NCBI GenBank assembly: GCA_003339415.1
Contig: PDHQ01000018.1
Location: 278,813 to 342,812, forward strand
Reading direction: 5' to 3'
Length of the DNA stretch: 64,000 nt
Source of the DNA: Ophiocordyceps camponoti-saundersi (nom. inval.)
Lineage: Eukaryota > Ascomycota > Sordariomycetes > Hypocreales > Ophiocordycipitaceae
Shown: one piece after another, positions 32,192 through 42,795 of the stretch
Layout: each line of letters starts with the position of its first letter
Numbering within the stretch: the stretch's first letter is position 1
Notes under the pieces: generated by a model
Database searches by the model: none
Seen by the model: only the letters and a program-made list of their open reading frames with translations
What the model was told of the DNA's origin: nothing
Program-made: the position numbers and the translations under genes

Positions 32192-32959
32192 CTAAAACAG
32201 AGGCCACCTCCCCTTCCAGCCAACCTTAGCCGGCAACCCGTCCATAAAAGCCTCCAGCCTCGCCCTAACAACAGTCTCACAGCCCTCAAGACACTCATCC
32301 GCAAGCCAAGGCTGAGGCCCCGTAATCGGCATCTTCACCCAACCACGATCAAAGTCCTCGCTCGCCGCCAACACGTCCCCCCTCCACGAAGCCGGAACGT
32401 CATGCCCGGAAGGGACGTAGACCGATCCCAGCACTTGACTCCATCGTATCCCCCCCGCCGCCACCCAGTTCTCCCTCCGAGACTGGTTTCGGGCATGCGC
32501 CGGTAGGGAATCGTATTCCGGGAACATGTTGGGCGAAGGGTGGATTATATACACCCACGATCCGTTCTTGACGTGCGCCGCTTCGGACGCCGCTTGCATG
32601 AAGTTCCTCGTCGTCGATATGAAGACTGTATCCTGCGCGGCGTCATCGTCACCCCCCCACTGCGCATGACAGTAGACGCTGAAAGCCTCGTTGGAACGCG
32701 GCGGCTTAGAAGGCAAGAAACCGCCGGCAGTCTTGACCACAGCCGGAGGCCGACTATCAGCTCGGTGGACGACGGCGTTCCAGCCTCCTACGCTGCCTTG
32801 TCTCCGTACGATGGGCGGACGGGTGCCGACCATGAGGTTGGAAGGGGACGATTGGGAGTCGCGTTTGATGGGGAGGGAGTGGCTTTGGACGAGGGGGAGG
32901 AGGAGGAGGAGGAGGGTGAGGAGGAGCATTTCTCTTGCTGTTGATGGGAAGACTGCCAT
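32192..32959 (-). CDS. Secreted ADP-ribosyltransferase-like protein, heat-labile enterotoxin A family
   Basis: The 255-residue product starts with a signal peptide (hydrophobic core M-L-L-L-T-L-L-L-L-L-L-P-L-V). The body resembles fungal enterotoxin alpha-chain proteins, which are expanded in insect-pathogenic Hypocreales. It has the NAD-binding arginine in V-V-H-R-A-D-S-R-P-P (Arg66), the F-I-S-T-T strand (115-117), V-Y-I-I-H, and G-G-I-R-W-S-Q-V-L-G near 169-178. The place of the catalytic E-x-E before G-G-I reads R-E-N (162-164), so both usual glutamates appear replaced, and transferase activity is doubtful. No B subunit is nearby. The start could also be Met11. It converges on SSF1 with 191 nt between the stops. 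Confidence 0.72.
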   Translation of the reverse strand: MAVFPSTAREMLLLTLLLLLLPLVQSHSLPIKRDSQSSPSNLMVGTRPPIVRRQGSVGGWNAVVHRADSRPPAVVKTAGGFLPSKPPRSNEAFSVYCHAQWGGDDDAAQDTVFISTTRNFMQAASEAAHVKNGSWVYIIHPSPNMFPEYDSLPAHARNQSRRENWVAAGGIRWSQVLGSVYVPSGHDVPASWRGDVLAASEDFDRGWVKMPITGPQPWLADECLEGCETVVRARLEAFMDGLPAKVGWKGRWPLF

Positions 32960-33353
32960 TTGAGATGATGGGGGGGGGAGGTTGTGATGGAGGATACAAG
33001 TATAGAGGAATAGACTGAGAATGGATCAGGACGAGCTCATCTAGAGAGAGAGAGAGAGGAAGCGAGAGAGAGAGAGAGAGAGAGAAGAGGTTCAAGAGGC
33101 ATTTATACGTGAGAAAAAAAAAAGGGCCAAAGGAGGAATACGAAGATCGAGACACTCACTCACTCACTCACTCACTCTCACTCACACCCATGCACATACA
33201 CGGCATCGTCACGTTGCGTCTCTTACGGGATAGAAACTGCCCCTCTGGAGCAATATATCGAAGCCGATACGACGAAAGCCTCCTCCTTGCTCCAACCTTG
33301 GCGTCGGGGCCGATGACAAGCCGTGTTCCATCCGTCATTCATGATCCTTCCCG
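32960..33353. other. Intergenic with GA and CACT microsatellites
   Basis: A GA-rich tract (33043-33086) and a CACT/CTCA tract (33153-33187) fill this spacer between two minus-strand genes. No ORF is supported. The GA tract is about 85-130 nt upstream of the ADP-ribosyltransferase-like start, in its promoter. Confidence 0.6.
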
Positions 33354-35562
33354 TCATCCGTCGTCGTCGTTATCGTCGTCGAGCCCGTACCCGGTATTGT
33401 CGTACTCGTCGTAGCCGCCTCCGTCAAACTCATCGCCACCACCAATGTCCTCTCCCGGCTCGTGCTCTTCTTCCTCTGCTTCGTCTTCTTCAATCACTTC
33501 TTCCTCTTCCCCTTCCTGCTCTCTCCCCACTACGTCCTCCTCTCTTGTCCTCTCCTCTCCCCCGTCTTCTTCTTCTTCTTCCTCTTCCACTTCGGGCTCG
33601 ACTCCCAAAACGCTGCCCGCGACGCTCGTCTTACGGCTCGTCGCCTCCGACCCGAGGCCGGCATTGGGCACGTCAAAGATGCTGCGGATGGCGTCGTAGT
33701 TGATCCTCTTGGACCAGGCCCGGTCCTTGGCCACGCTGATAGCCGCCTCCGCCGCCGAGCTGGCCGGGCTCGTCTGTCCCTCGCCCATGCGAGCCCGCTT
33801 GCGCCGCCGCCGCGTCTGCTTGGGCCGGTCCGCCTCGACCTTGCGCCGAAAGACCTTTTCCTGGTGTTTCCTCAGCCAGTCCTTGTTCTGGTTGACCCAG
33901 ATGAGCTCCTTGATGCGCGCTTCGTCCGGCGAAAGTAGGCAGTTGACCACTTCCGGGTCGTCGGCGAACTCGTCTTCCTCAATGGTAGACGCCATCGACA
34001 CCTCTTTGAGCGGTTTCTGCTGAAGCGCCCACGTCGTGTGGATCCTAGCCCTCTGCTCCGCGTTGGAGTAGGCGAGCGCGTGTTCGTACGTCAGAGGGTC
34101 GTTGAAGATTTCCTCAATCTGCCCCTCGAGCTCCTGCTCGTCTCGCTCCCACTCGTCGTTGATGGGGAGCTGGGGGGGAGCTGAACGGGAGGAACGTCCA
34201 CCGCCGGTGGTGGCGCCTTGGTCCGTGTTGTTGTTTTCGTCTTCGTTGTCACCGCCGTCATCGTCGTCGAGTGCATCACCGAATTCGTCTGCCAGTCGCT
34301 CCAGGTTCTCGTCATCCTCCGTCTCTTGTCCACCAGTGGCGGTGGCCTCCTGTTGCATTTGCTGTCGGATCTGGGATGGAAGCGGAGGAATGATGAAACC
34401 GTCGGCATCACGTCGAAACTCAACGGCGGGTGCCTTGGATAGATCGGCGCCGCCGTCGACGAGGAGCCGCTGACGAGTCTCCTTTCGTTGCGGAGAAGGC
34501 TGCTCGTCCGTCTCTCCGCCGTCGCCATCGCCGTCGCCGTTGCCGTCGCCGTCGCCATTGCCATCGTCTCGTGATTGACGCCGCTTCCGCTTCCGCGACT
34601 TGCTCTTGTACTCTTCCGACTTCTGGTAGAAAGAAGGCGGATCGTGGGAGCTCTCGAGGAAATCTTGCTTTAGAAAGTCCTCGACAGACATCCTGCTCGA
34701 CTCGGTGACCGTAAACTCTTGCAACCGGTTCTGGATCGTGTGGTTCGTCACCTTGACAATGTAGACGACCTCGCGAACGGTTCGACGATAATTGTGCATC
34801 CGAGCGGCCATGAGCAGACAGGCGCCGCAGATTCCTGACGGGCGACGGCCCATGACCATCCAGTCGCGGCTCATGCGCTTGACGAGCCGGACAGCATCCT
34901 CGGCCACCTTGGCCGTGTCCTGATGGAACTCCATTTTGGTGGCGAAGCGCCAGATGAGGTCTTCGGGGTAGACGGGGATGATGCCGTCGTTGCCAATGGG
35001 CACCACCTCGTTGAGCTTCTTGAAGATGCGGCCCAGCTTAAACACGTTGAGCTGAACCAGGTCGGCCAGGTCGATGAGCATGACCTTGCACGGCGGCGCC
35101 GCTCGACAGGCGGCATAAAGACAGACGGCGGCGACGCTGGCCAGGGTGCGGCCCTGAACGAAGTTTGCGCTCGACGCCAGCTTATAGACCTGAGTGCCGG
35201 CGGTGACGAGGCCATCGCCTATGTTGAGCTGCTGAGCGTACCCCTGCATGAGGCCGCGTGCCTCACGGATGCTCTTGTCACGATCTTCGGAGCCGCCGAC
35301 TCGACGAAAGGCAGGACCCATAGTCCGCACGCCGGCCTGGTCAGCGCCGACGAACGAGCCCTGAACCATGGCGGCGCCGGAAGAAGTCTCGCCGAACTGG
35401 ACCTCGGCCACGATGTTGCTCTCATCGGCAACCCGACCGCAAGTCTGGCACGTGCCGTCAACGACATTTGGTTTGGGACAGGCCTTGTTGGGACACTGCG
35501 GCCGCAGAGAGGCGGCCATGATGGCGCCGCTGCGACCGGCGGGAGGCTTTAGAAGTTGTTGC

Positions 35563-35594
<32 letters not shown>

Positions 35595-35714
35595 GTGCGA
35601 GGCCGAGCGACGGCGCTCTTCTCGCTCCCTCATCGCCCGCACGGGATTCGGCCTAGCGAACCGCGACTGAGGCCCGGCGGACCGCTTGGCCGTGGGAAAC
35701 GACGGCAGCGGCAT
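33354..35714 (-). CDS. BRF1: TFIIIB subunit Brf1
   Basis: Brf1 is the TFIIB-related factor that recruits RNA polymerase III to tRNA and 5S genes. This 786-residue single-exon protein has a zinc ribbon C-P-N-K-A-C...C-Q-T-C-G-R-V at about residues 73-94. Two cyclin folds follow (G-R-T-L-A-S-V-A-A-V-C-L-Y-A-A-C-R and G-R-R-P-S-G-I-C-G-A-C-L-L-M-A-A-R). The Brf1 homology block is near L-L-S-P-D-E-A-R-I-K-E-L-I-W, and the tail is acidic. Ahead of the zinc ribbon is an unusual extension of about 65 residues with 13 consecutive Gln (41-53). A second in-frame ATG at 35519 (M-A-A-S-L-R-P) would give the more usual Brf1 start. Confidence 0.93.
35549..35594 (-). repeat. CAG/CAA tract encoding 13 Gln in Brf1
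   Basis: Mixed CAG and CAA codons encode Gln 41-53 of the long Brf1 form, upstream of the alternative ATG at 35519. Confidence 0.8.
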
Positions 35715-36960
35715 CGTCGTCGTTTCCCTCCCTTTTCCCGGATACTTGATGATTCCTCTTCCCTACTGCTCCGGCTGTCGGATGAAGCGGTATTCCGATA
35801 GCCGGAGACTCGGCCGAGATCGCCACCCCTTGGTTGGCTCGATCGTCCTTTTTTTTTTCCCACCTGAGGCTGGCGAAGGAAAGATTGAGCGCAAATTGCA
35901 AGGAGATATGAATTTTGCTGGCTGTGTGGTCGAGTGGGGGAGGCGCTGCCCGCGGCGTCCCTTTCCCGAAAAGAATAGAAGAGTGCATTGAGTGTGGACT
36001 GACTCAGCCGTCGGAAGGGGTTATGCCGGATGCCGACGTGTCGAGTTCGAAACCCTGCCTTGAAGGTGGGGTTTTTTTTCTGTTTTACTGTCTTTGCCTT
36101 TTCAGCTTCGGATAGACGTTGAATGGGGCTATCCGGTTCATCCCCATAGTAATCGTGGCATAGAGAGACTAAGAGAAGCTGAAGCTTAATATCTTACTAG
36201 AATGGTAAAGACCTTGATAGATAAGCTTCAAGTCTAAGCTTATTGTCTCGGCCCGAATCCCCGGCAAAGAAGAAGGGCGGGATTTGCCCCTTTCCGGGTA
36301 AAGATGGGACATTACAGAGTCTCACTACAACCGTCTCATGTCCTCACCTGCCTGTCTCTTCAGTGAAATGGCAGCCTGCCGCGTCTGATGCAATGTCCGA
36401 TGGTGCCCGATGTATGGATGTCATGTCTGATACTCTCTCCACGGTTTAACTGGATCAAGTCAGACAAGAAGAAGAAGGTTAAACTCGCCGTAAATGGATA
36501 GCCAAAGGGCGGAGCTGTAAGTAAAGAATAACCTCTCGAACCTCTTCCTGGCAAAGCAAAGCGGATGCTACGCTCTGGCTATAAGCATATCGACTTGCAT
36601 ATAGACTCACCTACTATCCGTACTACATACACACATACTTTGTTGAGACCCTCAACACATCTGTATACCGATCCGGTTCATCCTTGTAGAAAGGCATGTG
36701 TCTATGCATGTCTTTTACCAGTTTTGCTTTTCCATTCAACCCAGATGCAGCTGAAAGACACCATCTTTCTACAGCCCTCGTTTCCCTCCCGATGCCGCTG
36801 TAAGAAGCAAATCTCAGCTATATAAGCCCGCCTTGCCCCCCCCCCCCCCCTTCGTAGAACTAGGACCAAGCTGCCTTCATCTCTCTCTACTTGCTCAGCC
36901 AGCTCAACCTCCTCCTCCTCCTCCTCCCTCCTACATACACCTCACACCCTTCCAGCAACA
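35715..36960. other. Divergent intergenic region, BRF1 and GDSL promoters
   Basis: No gene is supported in these 1.25 kb. A T-arm-like stretch near 36045-36060 followed by an eight-T run does not fold as a tRNA. A run of 14-15 C lies at 36836-36850, just after the TATA-like box of the GDSL gene. Confidence 0.5.
36819..36826 (+). promoter_or_regulatory. TATA-like box of the GDSL esterase gene
   Basis: TATATAAG lies about 140 nt before the ATG at 36961. A poly-C/CT stretch follows it, a common arrangement at fungal promoters. Confidence 0.45.
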
Positions 36961-37845
36961 ATGGCCCTCGCCCTCTTCTCCCTCACCCTCCTCCTGGCTT
37001 CCGGTCTCGCCGCCCCCGTAGCGTACAAGCCGCAATACTCGTCCATCATCGTCTTCGGAGACTCCCTCTCCGACAACGGCCTCACCTACGAGGTCACCAA
37101 CCATACCTGGCCCTACGACCCGTCCTACTATCAAGGCCGCTTCTCCAACGGCCCTACCTGGGTCGAAGACCTTGCCGCTACCCTCCACGTGCCACTGTAC
37201 GACTACGCCCGCGGAGGCGCCACCGTCGACAATGCCTTGGTCCAAGGCGTCACCGGCAACAAGAGCCAGATCCTCGTGCCCTCGTTGACGGACCAGGTTG
37301 ACGAGTTCCTCTCTAAGCCGCACCCAGACCTCTCCGGCGCGCTCGTCGTCCTCTTCGGCGGCGCCAATGACGTCTACTTCAACAGCAACGCAAACCCCGC
37401 CGCCGAAGCCGCCGCCATCGGCCGTCTCGTCATCGAGCTCCGCGACGCCGGCGCCACCCACTTCCTGCTGCCCGGATATCCGGACCTCGCGAGTGTCCCC
37501 CATGGAAGGCGCGTAGACGCCCAGCTCAGGACCAAGCTGAGCACCTACACCAAGCAGCTTGATGTCGACCTGGAGCGTGTTGCACAGAACATCAGCTCGT
37601 CGTCGCCGGGCATCACGATCAAGGTCGTCAACCTGCAGCCACTGTTCGACCGGATCGAGAGCGGAAAGAATGCCTTCGGCTTCGACCAAAAGGGAGTCAC
37701 TGAACCCTGCCTTGTCGGTGCTTACGGCGAGGCCTCTCACTCGGTTTGCAGCGACCCGGATCGACGCGTCTTCTTTGACGATTATCACCCATCTGCGAAG
37801 ACGCACGCTCTGATAGCTGACGAGGTAGCCAAGGCCCTGTATTAA
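36961..37845 (+). CDS. Secreted GDSL/SGNH esterase, CE16-like
   Basis: The 294-residue single-exon product has a signal peptide (M-A-L-A-L-F-S-L-T-L-L-L-A-S-G-L-A-A). Block I is F-G-D-S-L-S-D-N-G (32-40) with nucleophile Ser35. Block II is near R-G-G-A-T-V-D-N. Block III is G-G-A-N-D-V. Block V is D-D-Y-H-P-S with Asp273 and His276. This is the SGNH hydrolase layout of fungal carbohydrate esterase family 16 acetylesterases and related lipases, which remove acetyl or acyl groups from plant polysaccharides and other esters outside the cell. N-glycosylation sequons (N-H-T, N-K-S, N-I-S) fit secretion. Lipase activity cannot be excluded. Confidence 0.9.
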   Translation: MALALFSLTLLLASGLAAPVAYKPQYSSIIVFGDSLSDNGLTYEVTNHTWPYDPSYYQGRFSNGPTWVEDLAATLHVPLYDYARGGATVDNALVQGVTGNKSQILVPSLTDQVDEFLSKPHPDLSGALVVLFGGANDVYFNSNANPAAEAAAIGRLVIELRDAGATHFLLPGYPDLASVPHGRRVDAQLRTKLSTYTKQLDVDLERVAQNISSSSPGITIKVVNLQPLFDRIESGKNAFGFDQKGVTEPCLVGAYGEASHSVCSDPDRRVFFDDYHPSAKTHALIADEVAKALY

Positions 37846-38836
37846 GCGCCAAGGCTTGCATTTTTTTGGTGTGTGAGAGGTGGATGAGAAATCACCTGCT
37901 TAAGCGTGGATGATGATGTTGATGATGACGATGGTCTGCCTCTAAAAACGAGGCTTGCATATGCTGTTGCACGACGGTGTGAGCAGTGGCATCTCCGCTA
38001 AAGGGCATGGAGAAGCGAGCCATACATACATAGTAACTAGGAGGCAGTTATATATTCCGCCTGCCACAGCAGATGCATACATGGTTCGGGCGTTCTCACT
38101 TACACGATTTATTCACGGCTTGCTTTCTTCATATCATTGGTCTATAGAGAGGCAATGCCAACTTGTCATGACATGTTTCATCGCCTGAATACGCTTATTC
38201 TTGTCTCAGACAGTCAGACTACTACTGCTACTGCTACTACTCGTTACTGATCTTCCGGGCACTCATGCGTGAGAGTTACAGTCTTTGAAGGCTTTCATCT
38301 CACAAACACGGCTCTCTTCATGATAAACAACCGCATAAATCATCAAAGCACAACCAGAGTTACGATAGAGTAAAGGCACGGCTCACACCTTGTAAACGGC
38401 GATGCCTCTTTCATAGACCAACCACTACACCCTTGCGTTATGCTCAAGTCTTCTCACCCTTGTCTTGCGATCCTATTTCTCATCCCTTGCTCTTCTTAAC
38501 ATCCTCTTTCTCCTCTATTCCCTGCCATGTCTCTCCACAGCTGTGGATAACCGCGTGCTGCCGTGGTAGACGAGACCGTCTGTGAGGGATATAGGACTAA
38601 TAGTGTTATTAATGTATTGATGATGCTACCCGTAGTTCCCACGCCTTCGTTCCTTATAGGAAATGCCAAGACTTACTCGATAGCCTTCGGCAACTTGACT
38701 TGTCTTCTTCCAATGACTCGGGAGCTTAAAGCCAGTGTCTCAATCTATGAGTCCTCGTGGGAAAGATGCCTCACATGCCTGCTCCCTCTTCACTCCTTAC
38801 AGCTCTTTTTCTCAGGTTACTTGCTTACATCTCACA
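37846..38836. other. Intergenic region, no gene seen
   Basis: About 1 kb between two plus-strand genes. It contains short ATGATG and CTACTGCTACTG runs. The ORF beginning at 38563 is a frame overlap with the next gene and is rejected. Confidence 0.5.
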
Positions 38837-40141
38837 ATGCTTCCGTCAGTTCTGGCTGTATTGCTATTGCCTCTCTTTACTCCCGCAGCGCTGGCAGCTG
38901 TTCTCCCTCGATCGCCATCGGAAAGCGACATATACGACGAGATATTACGCCGGATTGCTGCTGCTGCTGCTGAAGGCAGAAAAGCAGAGCAGTCAAAGCC
39001 TTCTCGAAGCCCTGAGGCGGCTCTCGAGGATGCTGATAAGATGGCCCGTCTTCAGACGATGGAATGGATCCAGTCTCGTCCACGCCCTGACTCAACAGCA
39101 GAGGATGTTGGTGCACAATTCGAGATCGGTCTCTTCCATCGTCTAGGTTCAGGAAGAGCAAGTCGAGAGACGCCTCGTGTCGATGCCAATTCGTCAACCG
39201 TCGACTGCGTCCAGCAGCCGTACGTAGACGAGGAATCGCACGACTCAGAGTCTTCACCGGGCAAGACAACAACCCTAGACGACGCTGAGAAGAGCCAGGA
39301 AGCCCCGGACATGGATTTGATCGCAGATGCTGAAACGACGAAACAGGACTCTCCTGAACAGCAGACAGACGAAGCACGCGTAAGGAACGCGACGTTGAGG
39401 AGCGTCAGCAGATTCAAGTCGCCCCAACCCCTATTGTCGAGCCTGATCGTCGACAAGACAGACAACCATCAGCCAGCTGCCGCAGCTCAGACGGACAATC
39501 AAGACTCGGAAAACACGTTGCCTGCCTCCTTTAAAGACATCCAACAGCTGCTATCGGAAAAGCTCATCTCAGCCAACCCCAGACCACCCATGACGAGGCG
39601 ACCGAGGCAACGAAAGCTGGCGACCCTGGATCTGGGAGACTTGGGCCTCACCTTCGACCAGCTCGTGACTTTCTGCACAGAGAAACGGCTCTGCTCCATG
39701 AACGCCCATGGGCTCCGCATCTTCGCCCAGGGAAAAGACTACACTACAGTCTTCATGGTCCCGACACCCATGTCAGGCTCCAACCTCATCAACTATGTCG
39801 AGGGCTCGCCGCCAGCTGCGCCGTGGGATCTCCGATCGCTACTGAAGAGCGCCATCAATTATCTCCATGGCGGACTCTGGCGCGAAGACGTCCAGTCCCG
39901 CCTGAACTGCCCCCGGTGCCCGCCCGGTCAGCCGGCCGAACAGCTTGTAAGTGTTGGTCGGTCAGAGAGCGAGAAGCGGTGAATGATGGCTACGTAACTG
40001 GCTATGCATATACATCATCCCCACGTGTAATTAGCAGGGGTATTCTAGGCAGCCCGTCTTTTGTTACTGCCCGCTTCAAGTAGAGACTGGATTACCGGCT
40101 AACCGTCACTCCTCTTCTTTTCACAGGATCCACCTATATAA
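38837..40141 (+). CDS. Unrecognised secreted protein
   Basis: I do not recognise this protein. The ATG at 38837 opens a clear signal peptide (M-L-P-S-V-L-A-V-L-L-L-P-L-F-T-P-A-A-L-A-A) followed by V-L-P-R-S. Residues 25-245 are polar and disordered-looking (Ser, Asp, Gln, Pro). The C-terminal 110 residues look folded: L-D-L-G-D-L-G-L-T-F-D-Q-L-V-T-F-C, then Y-T-T-V-F-M-V-P-T-P-M-S-G-S-N-L and C-P-R-C-P-P-G. Reading through, the frame stops at 39982. A strong intron (39949-40126: GTAAGT, GCTAAC branch, CTTTTCACAG) would instead end it with D-P-P-I and a TAA at 40139, which I prefer. A secreted or wall-associated role is an inference. Confidence 0.6.
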
Positions 40142-41010
40142 GCAAAGGAGTCGATTTCTAGTTGTAGTCGAGTTTCAAGAGACAACATGGAGAGTAACAC
40201 GAAGGGAAAAGCCTCCTTCCCCGTCTGATTTGCAACGTGTCATTGGAGAGATTCGTCCTTCATCCTTGGAATTATCCGGCGGAGGATACGCCTGCGTTGA
40301 GAGGAAGCGTCTAAGTTTTACCAAAGCACAACTACCATCCGGATTCCCCGAGGCCACGACCAGACATGCAAGAGATTGCTCTGTAGAAAACTCTGAACGA
40401 AGCATCCCCACTGGAACTGTTCCCATATAAGATGGCCAAACCAGCGAAAGAGGTTTCACATCGGCGTTAAGACCAATCATTAAGCGAGGTCTCTTCTTGT
40501 TTAGTGTACGGTAACAGACTCGACGACAGAGAAATGATTCCATTCTAGTATATAACTTCGTCAAGGTGATAAGAAAGGCCTACGTGTTGTCCCCATGACA
40601 CAGTGGCTACCCAGAGTACTCGGCCAACCCAGAGTATTCGGCCAAGGAGCAGCAGTTGCTCATCGACCCGCCATGTTTCCGCAATCAGCTTCACCAATGT
40701 GCGTGTATAGTTACTCAAGACATGCCTCCACGACTCACCGGATGCCCGCAGGCTGTTCACCAGCCAACTCGGAGTCTCGAATGGAACTTGAATGCCAAGA
40801 CCTACAGCTGTAAACACATACACACACACACAAACTACACGCATACGTACATGCATACATATTGGTCTGGGCAACTTGGGAATATCTTGGACATGTCATA
40901 CGGCACTTCTTATACCTGTATTAGCACCCAAGATGTCAATTCTATAACTAATCCGAGCAGACAAAGTATAAATCTCCCGAGAACAGACAAATCTATCGAC
41001 TCGAAACAAA

Positions 41011-41089
41011 ACAAGAGTTTTAGACTTGGCAAGTCAGAATATCGAAAACCGATGACGCTCGATCTCTTTTCAAGCCGGCGACCCTGGCC

Positions 41090-41158
<69 letters not shown>

Positions 41159-41271
41159 ACCCCTTTACTCCCCCAGATCANNNNNNNNNNAACAACAAGT
41201 GTTTTAGATCTGGCAAAGCAGAAAATCGAAAACCCAGGACGCTCCATCTCTTTTCAAGCCGGCGCCCCCCG
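41011..41271 (+). repeat. Imperfect direct repeat flanking the gap
   Basis: The segment 41011-41085 and the segment 41194-41267 share most bases (both contain TCTCTTTTCAAGCCGGCG and GTTTTAGA, then a poly-C run). They differ by scattered substitutions. This may be a tandem duplication or one locus assembled twice. Confidence 0.75.
41091..41190. other. 68-nt poly-C run and assembly gap (10 N)
   Basis: C fills 41091-41158. After a short CT-rich stretch, N occupies 41181-41190. A shorter poly-C run (41272-41295) lies on the other side. The true length and content are unknown. Confidence 0.9.
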
Positions 41272-41459
41272 CCCCCCCCCCCCCCCCCCCCCCCCTGAGA
41301 CCCTTCCCCTATATCAACTCGCTGCGTACGACCACGCTCTAAACATAGCTTTGCCATAGCCTACATGTATTATCGACTCACGAGAACAGAAACTCAGAGC
41401 AAGAAAACACTCATTCAATAACTAATCTTGAAGATTACCTGAAGACTACAACACCTACA

Positions 41460-41672
41460 ATGAAGGTCTCACTCGCCATCATCCTCATCCCCCTCGGCTT
41501 CTCCATGGCAGACCCTAAGCCATCGGCACGCGGCTTTTGCGAGTACAGGTGCGCGAGGCGTTTTCTGAGGACCCCCGGACCGAAGCCTGCCTATAAGAAG
41601 TGCCTCACGAGCTGCCATCTCAGGAATCCGAAGATCGTGTCTTCCAAGGTCTGGGGCTCGACGGTAAACTGA
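41460..41672 (+). CDS. Small secreted Cys protein candidate
   Basis: The 70-residue ORF begins with a convincing signal peptide (M-K-V-S-L-A-I-I-L-I-P-L-G-F-S-M-A). The mature part is basic with four cysteines in paired spacing: C-E-Y-R-C then C-L-T-S-C. A TATA-like element lies about 145 nt upstream, and CACCTACA precedes the ATG. The family is unknown. A second plus-strand frame overlaps from 41600 and stays open to 41785 with further cysteines (C-R-N-G-L-V-R-C-G-C), so the true 3' end could be shifted by an intron or an indel. The size and layout resemble fungal effector-like peptides, but nothing shows a function. Confidence 0.45.
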   Translation: MKVSLAIILIPLGFSMADPKPSARGFCEYRCARRFLRTPGPKPAYKKCLTSCHLRNPKIVSSKVWGSTVN

Positions 41673-42795
41673 GCTCGCTCTCTGGAAAGGCTGTCTCGGC
41701 CGTCAACGCCATGGAACTCACGCAGATGGAATGCCGCAACGGCCTTGTTCGGTGCGGATGTTTGTCTTGGCTTTCACAAAGCTGATGTGTGCTTTCGAGC
41801 TACTGAAACCTCTCTTAATACTGTATCTAGACTCATCACAAAACCTATAGAGTTCATCTTCTACTTGTAGACGGTTATAGACGGTTGTCAGGTCACACGT
41901 AGATACCAGCATATCGATTGATTCGTGTACTGAGACGCATACGCAGGAGAGAGAGAGAGAGAGAGAGGAAGAAACTATTACATCCGTGAACAACCATCTA
42001 CGACACTCGTTCACCCTTCCTCAACAACTGGGTTCAAATGGAAACGAATAATGACATACATACTCACTTCTACGTGGCCCACACATAAAGGTGACCGGCT
42101 TCATTAACCTCATCCTCGTGTGTAAACTATCCCAGACCAGACACCGCTCAGAGTTCCCGGGCATCTGCACAAACTTTGACCCCGACACTTGTCTTTGCGG
42201 AGAACAAACATGATTGACGAATGTGATAAACAAGGCAGGCCTTGAAAACCAAGCGAAAAATCCAACGACTATGTCGAGTCTGAGCTGGTATATGCCGGAA
42301 CAGCGACGCGAGAAACAGAAACAGCAACAACAAAAATAGTCTCCGCTTCCAAGCACTGAAATCCAGAGAGGCCCCCGGTGAGTATCTCATTGCCAATCTG
42401 AAGGGACCTCTGGCGAAAGAATAGAAACTGGCGGCAACTCAAGCGATGCTTCTCCCCCTCCGATCTGTCAAATCCAATCCACATCAGCGACGGGGAATGG
42501 CGAACGTCACGGAGTTAAGTCAACAGGTAAACACAAGCAAGGAAATAGACAAAGGAGAAAATGGGTCGAGCAAGGACTGCATCAAGCATCCAGGCTGGCC
42601 CACCCATCAGAAATCCCGGTCACCGAACAAGAAACAAAGGTTCAAATCCAACCAGCTCCTTAGGCGGGAGGTCAATCTGATGCATAGCCGCCTGAAGCTC
42701 AAGCACGTCCCAACCACCCTTTTTTTCTGCTTTTCGTTGCTTTTTTCCTCCCATCGGTTACCTCTGTAACCCAATCGCGCTGAATGCTTTCTCCC
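41673..42795. other. Intergenic region, convergent
   Basis: No gene is recognised apart from the overlapping frame to 41785 noted with the small secreted protein. A GA run lies at about 41947-41967. Confidence 0.5.

Larger units (their letters stand above)
40142..41459. other. Intergenic region with assembly gap and imperfect duplication
   Basis: There is no supported ORF. A 68-C run, a ten-N gap and a 24-C run lie in 41091-41295, flanked by two similar segments of about 80 nt. Confidence 0.6.

Noticed and set aside
36000..36075. T-arm-like sequence with an eight-T run, possible tRNA
   Set aside because: GAGTTCGAAACCC resembles a B-box but the T stem and acceptor stem do not pair.
42640..42670. 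GGTTCAAATCC, possible tRNA T-arm
   Set aside because: Flanking stems do not pair, and no D-arm or anticodon arm can be drawn.
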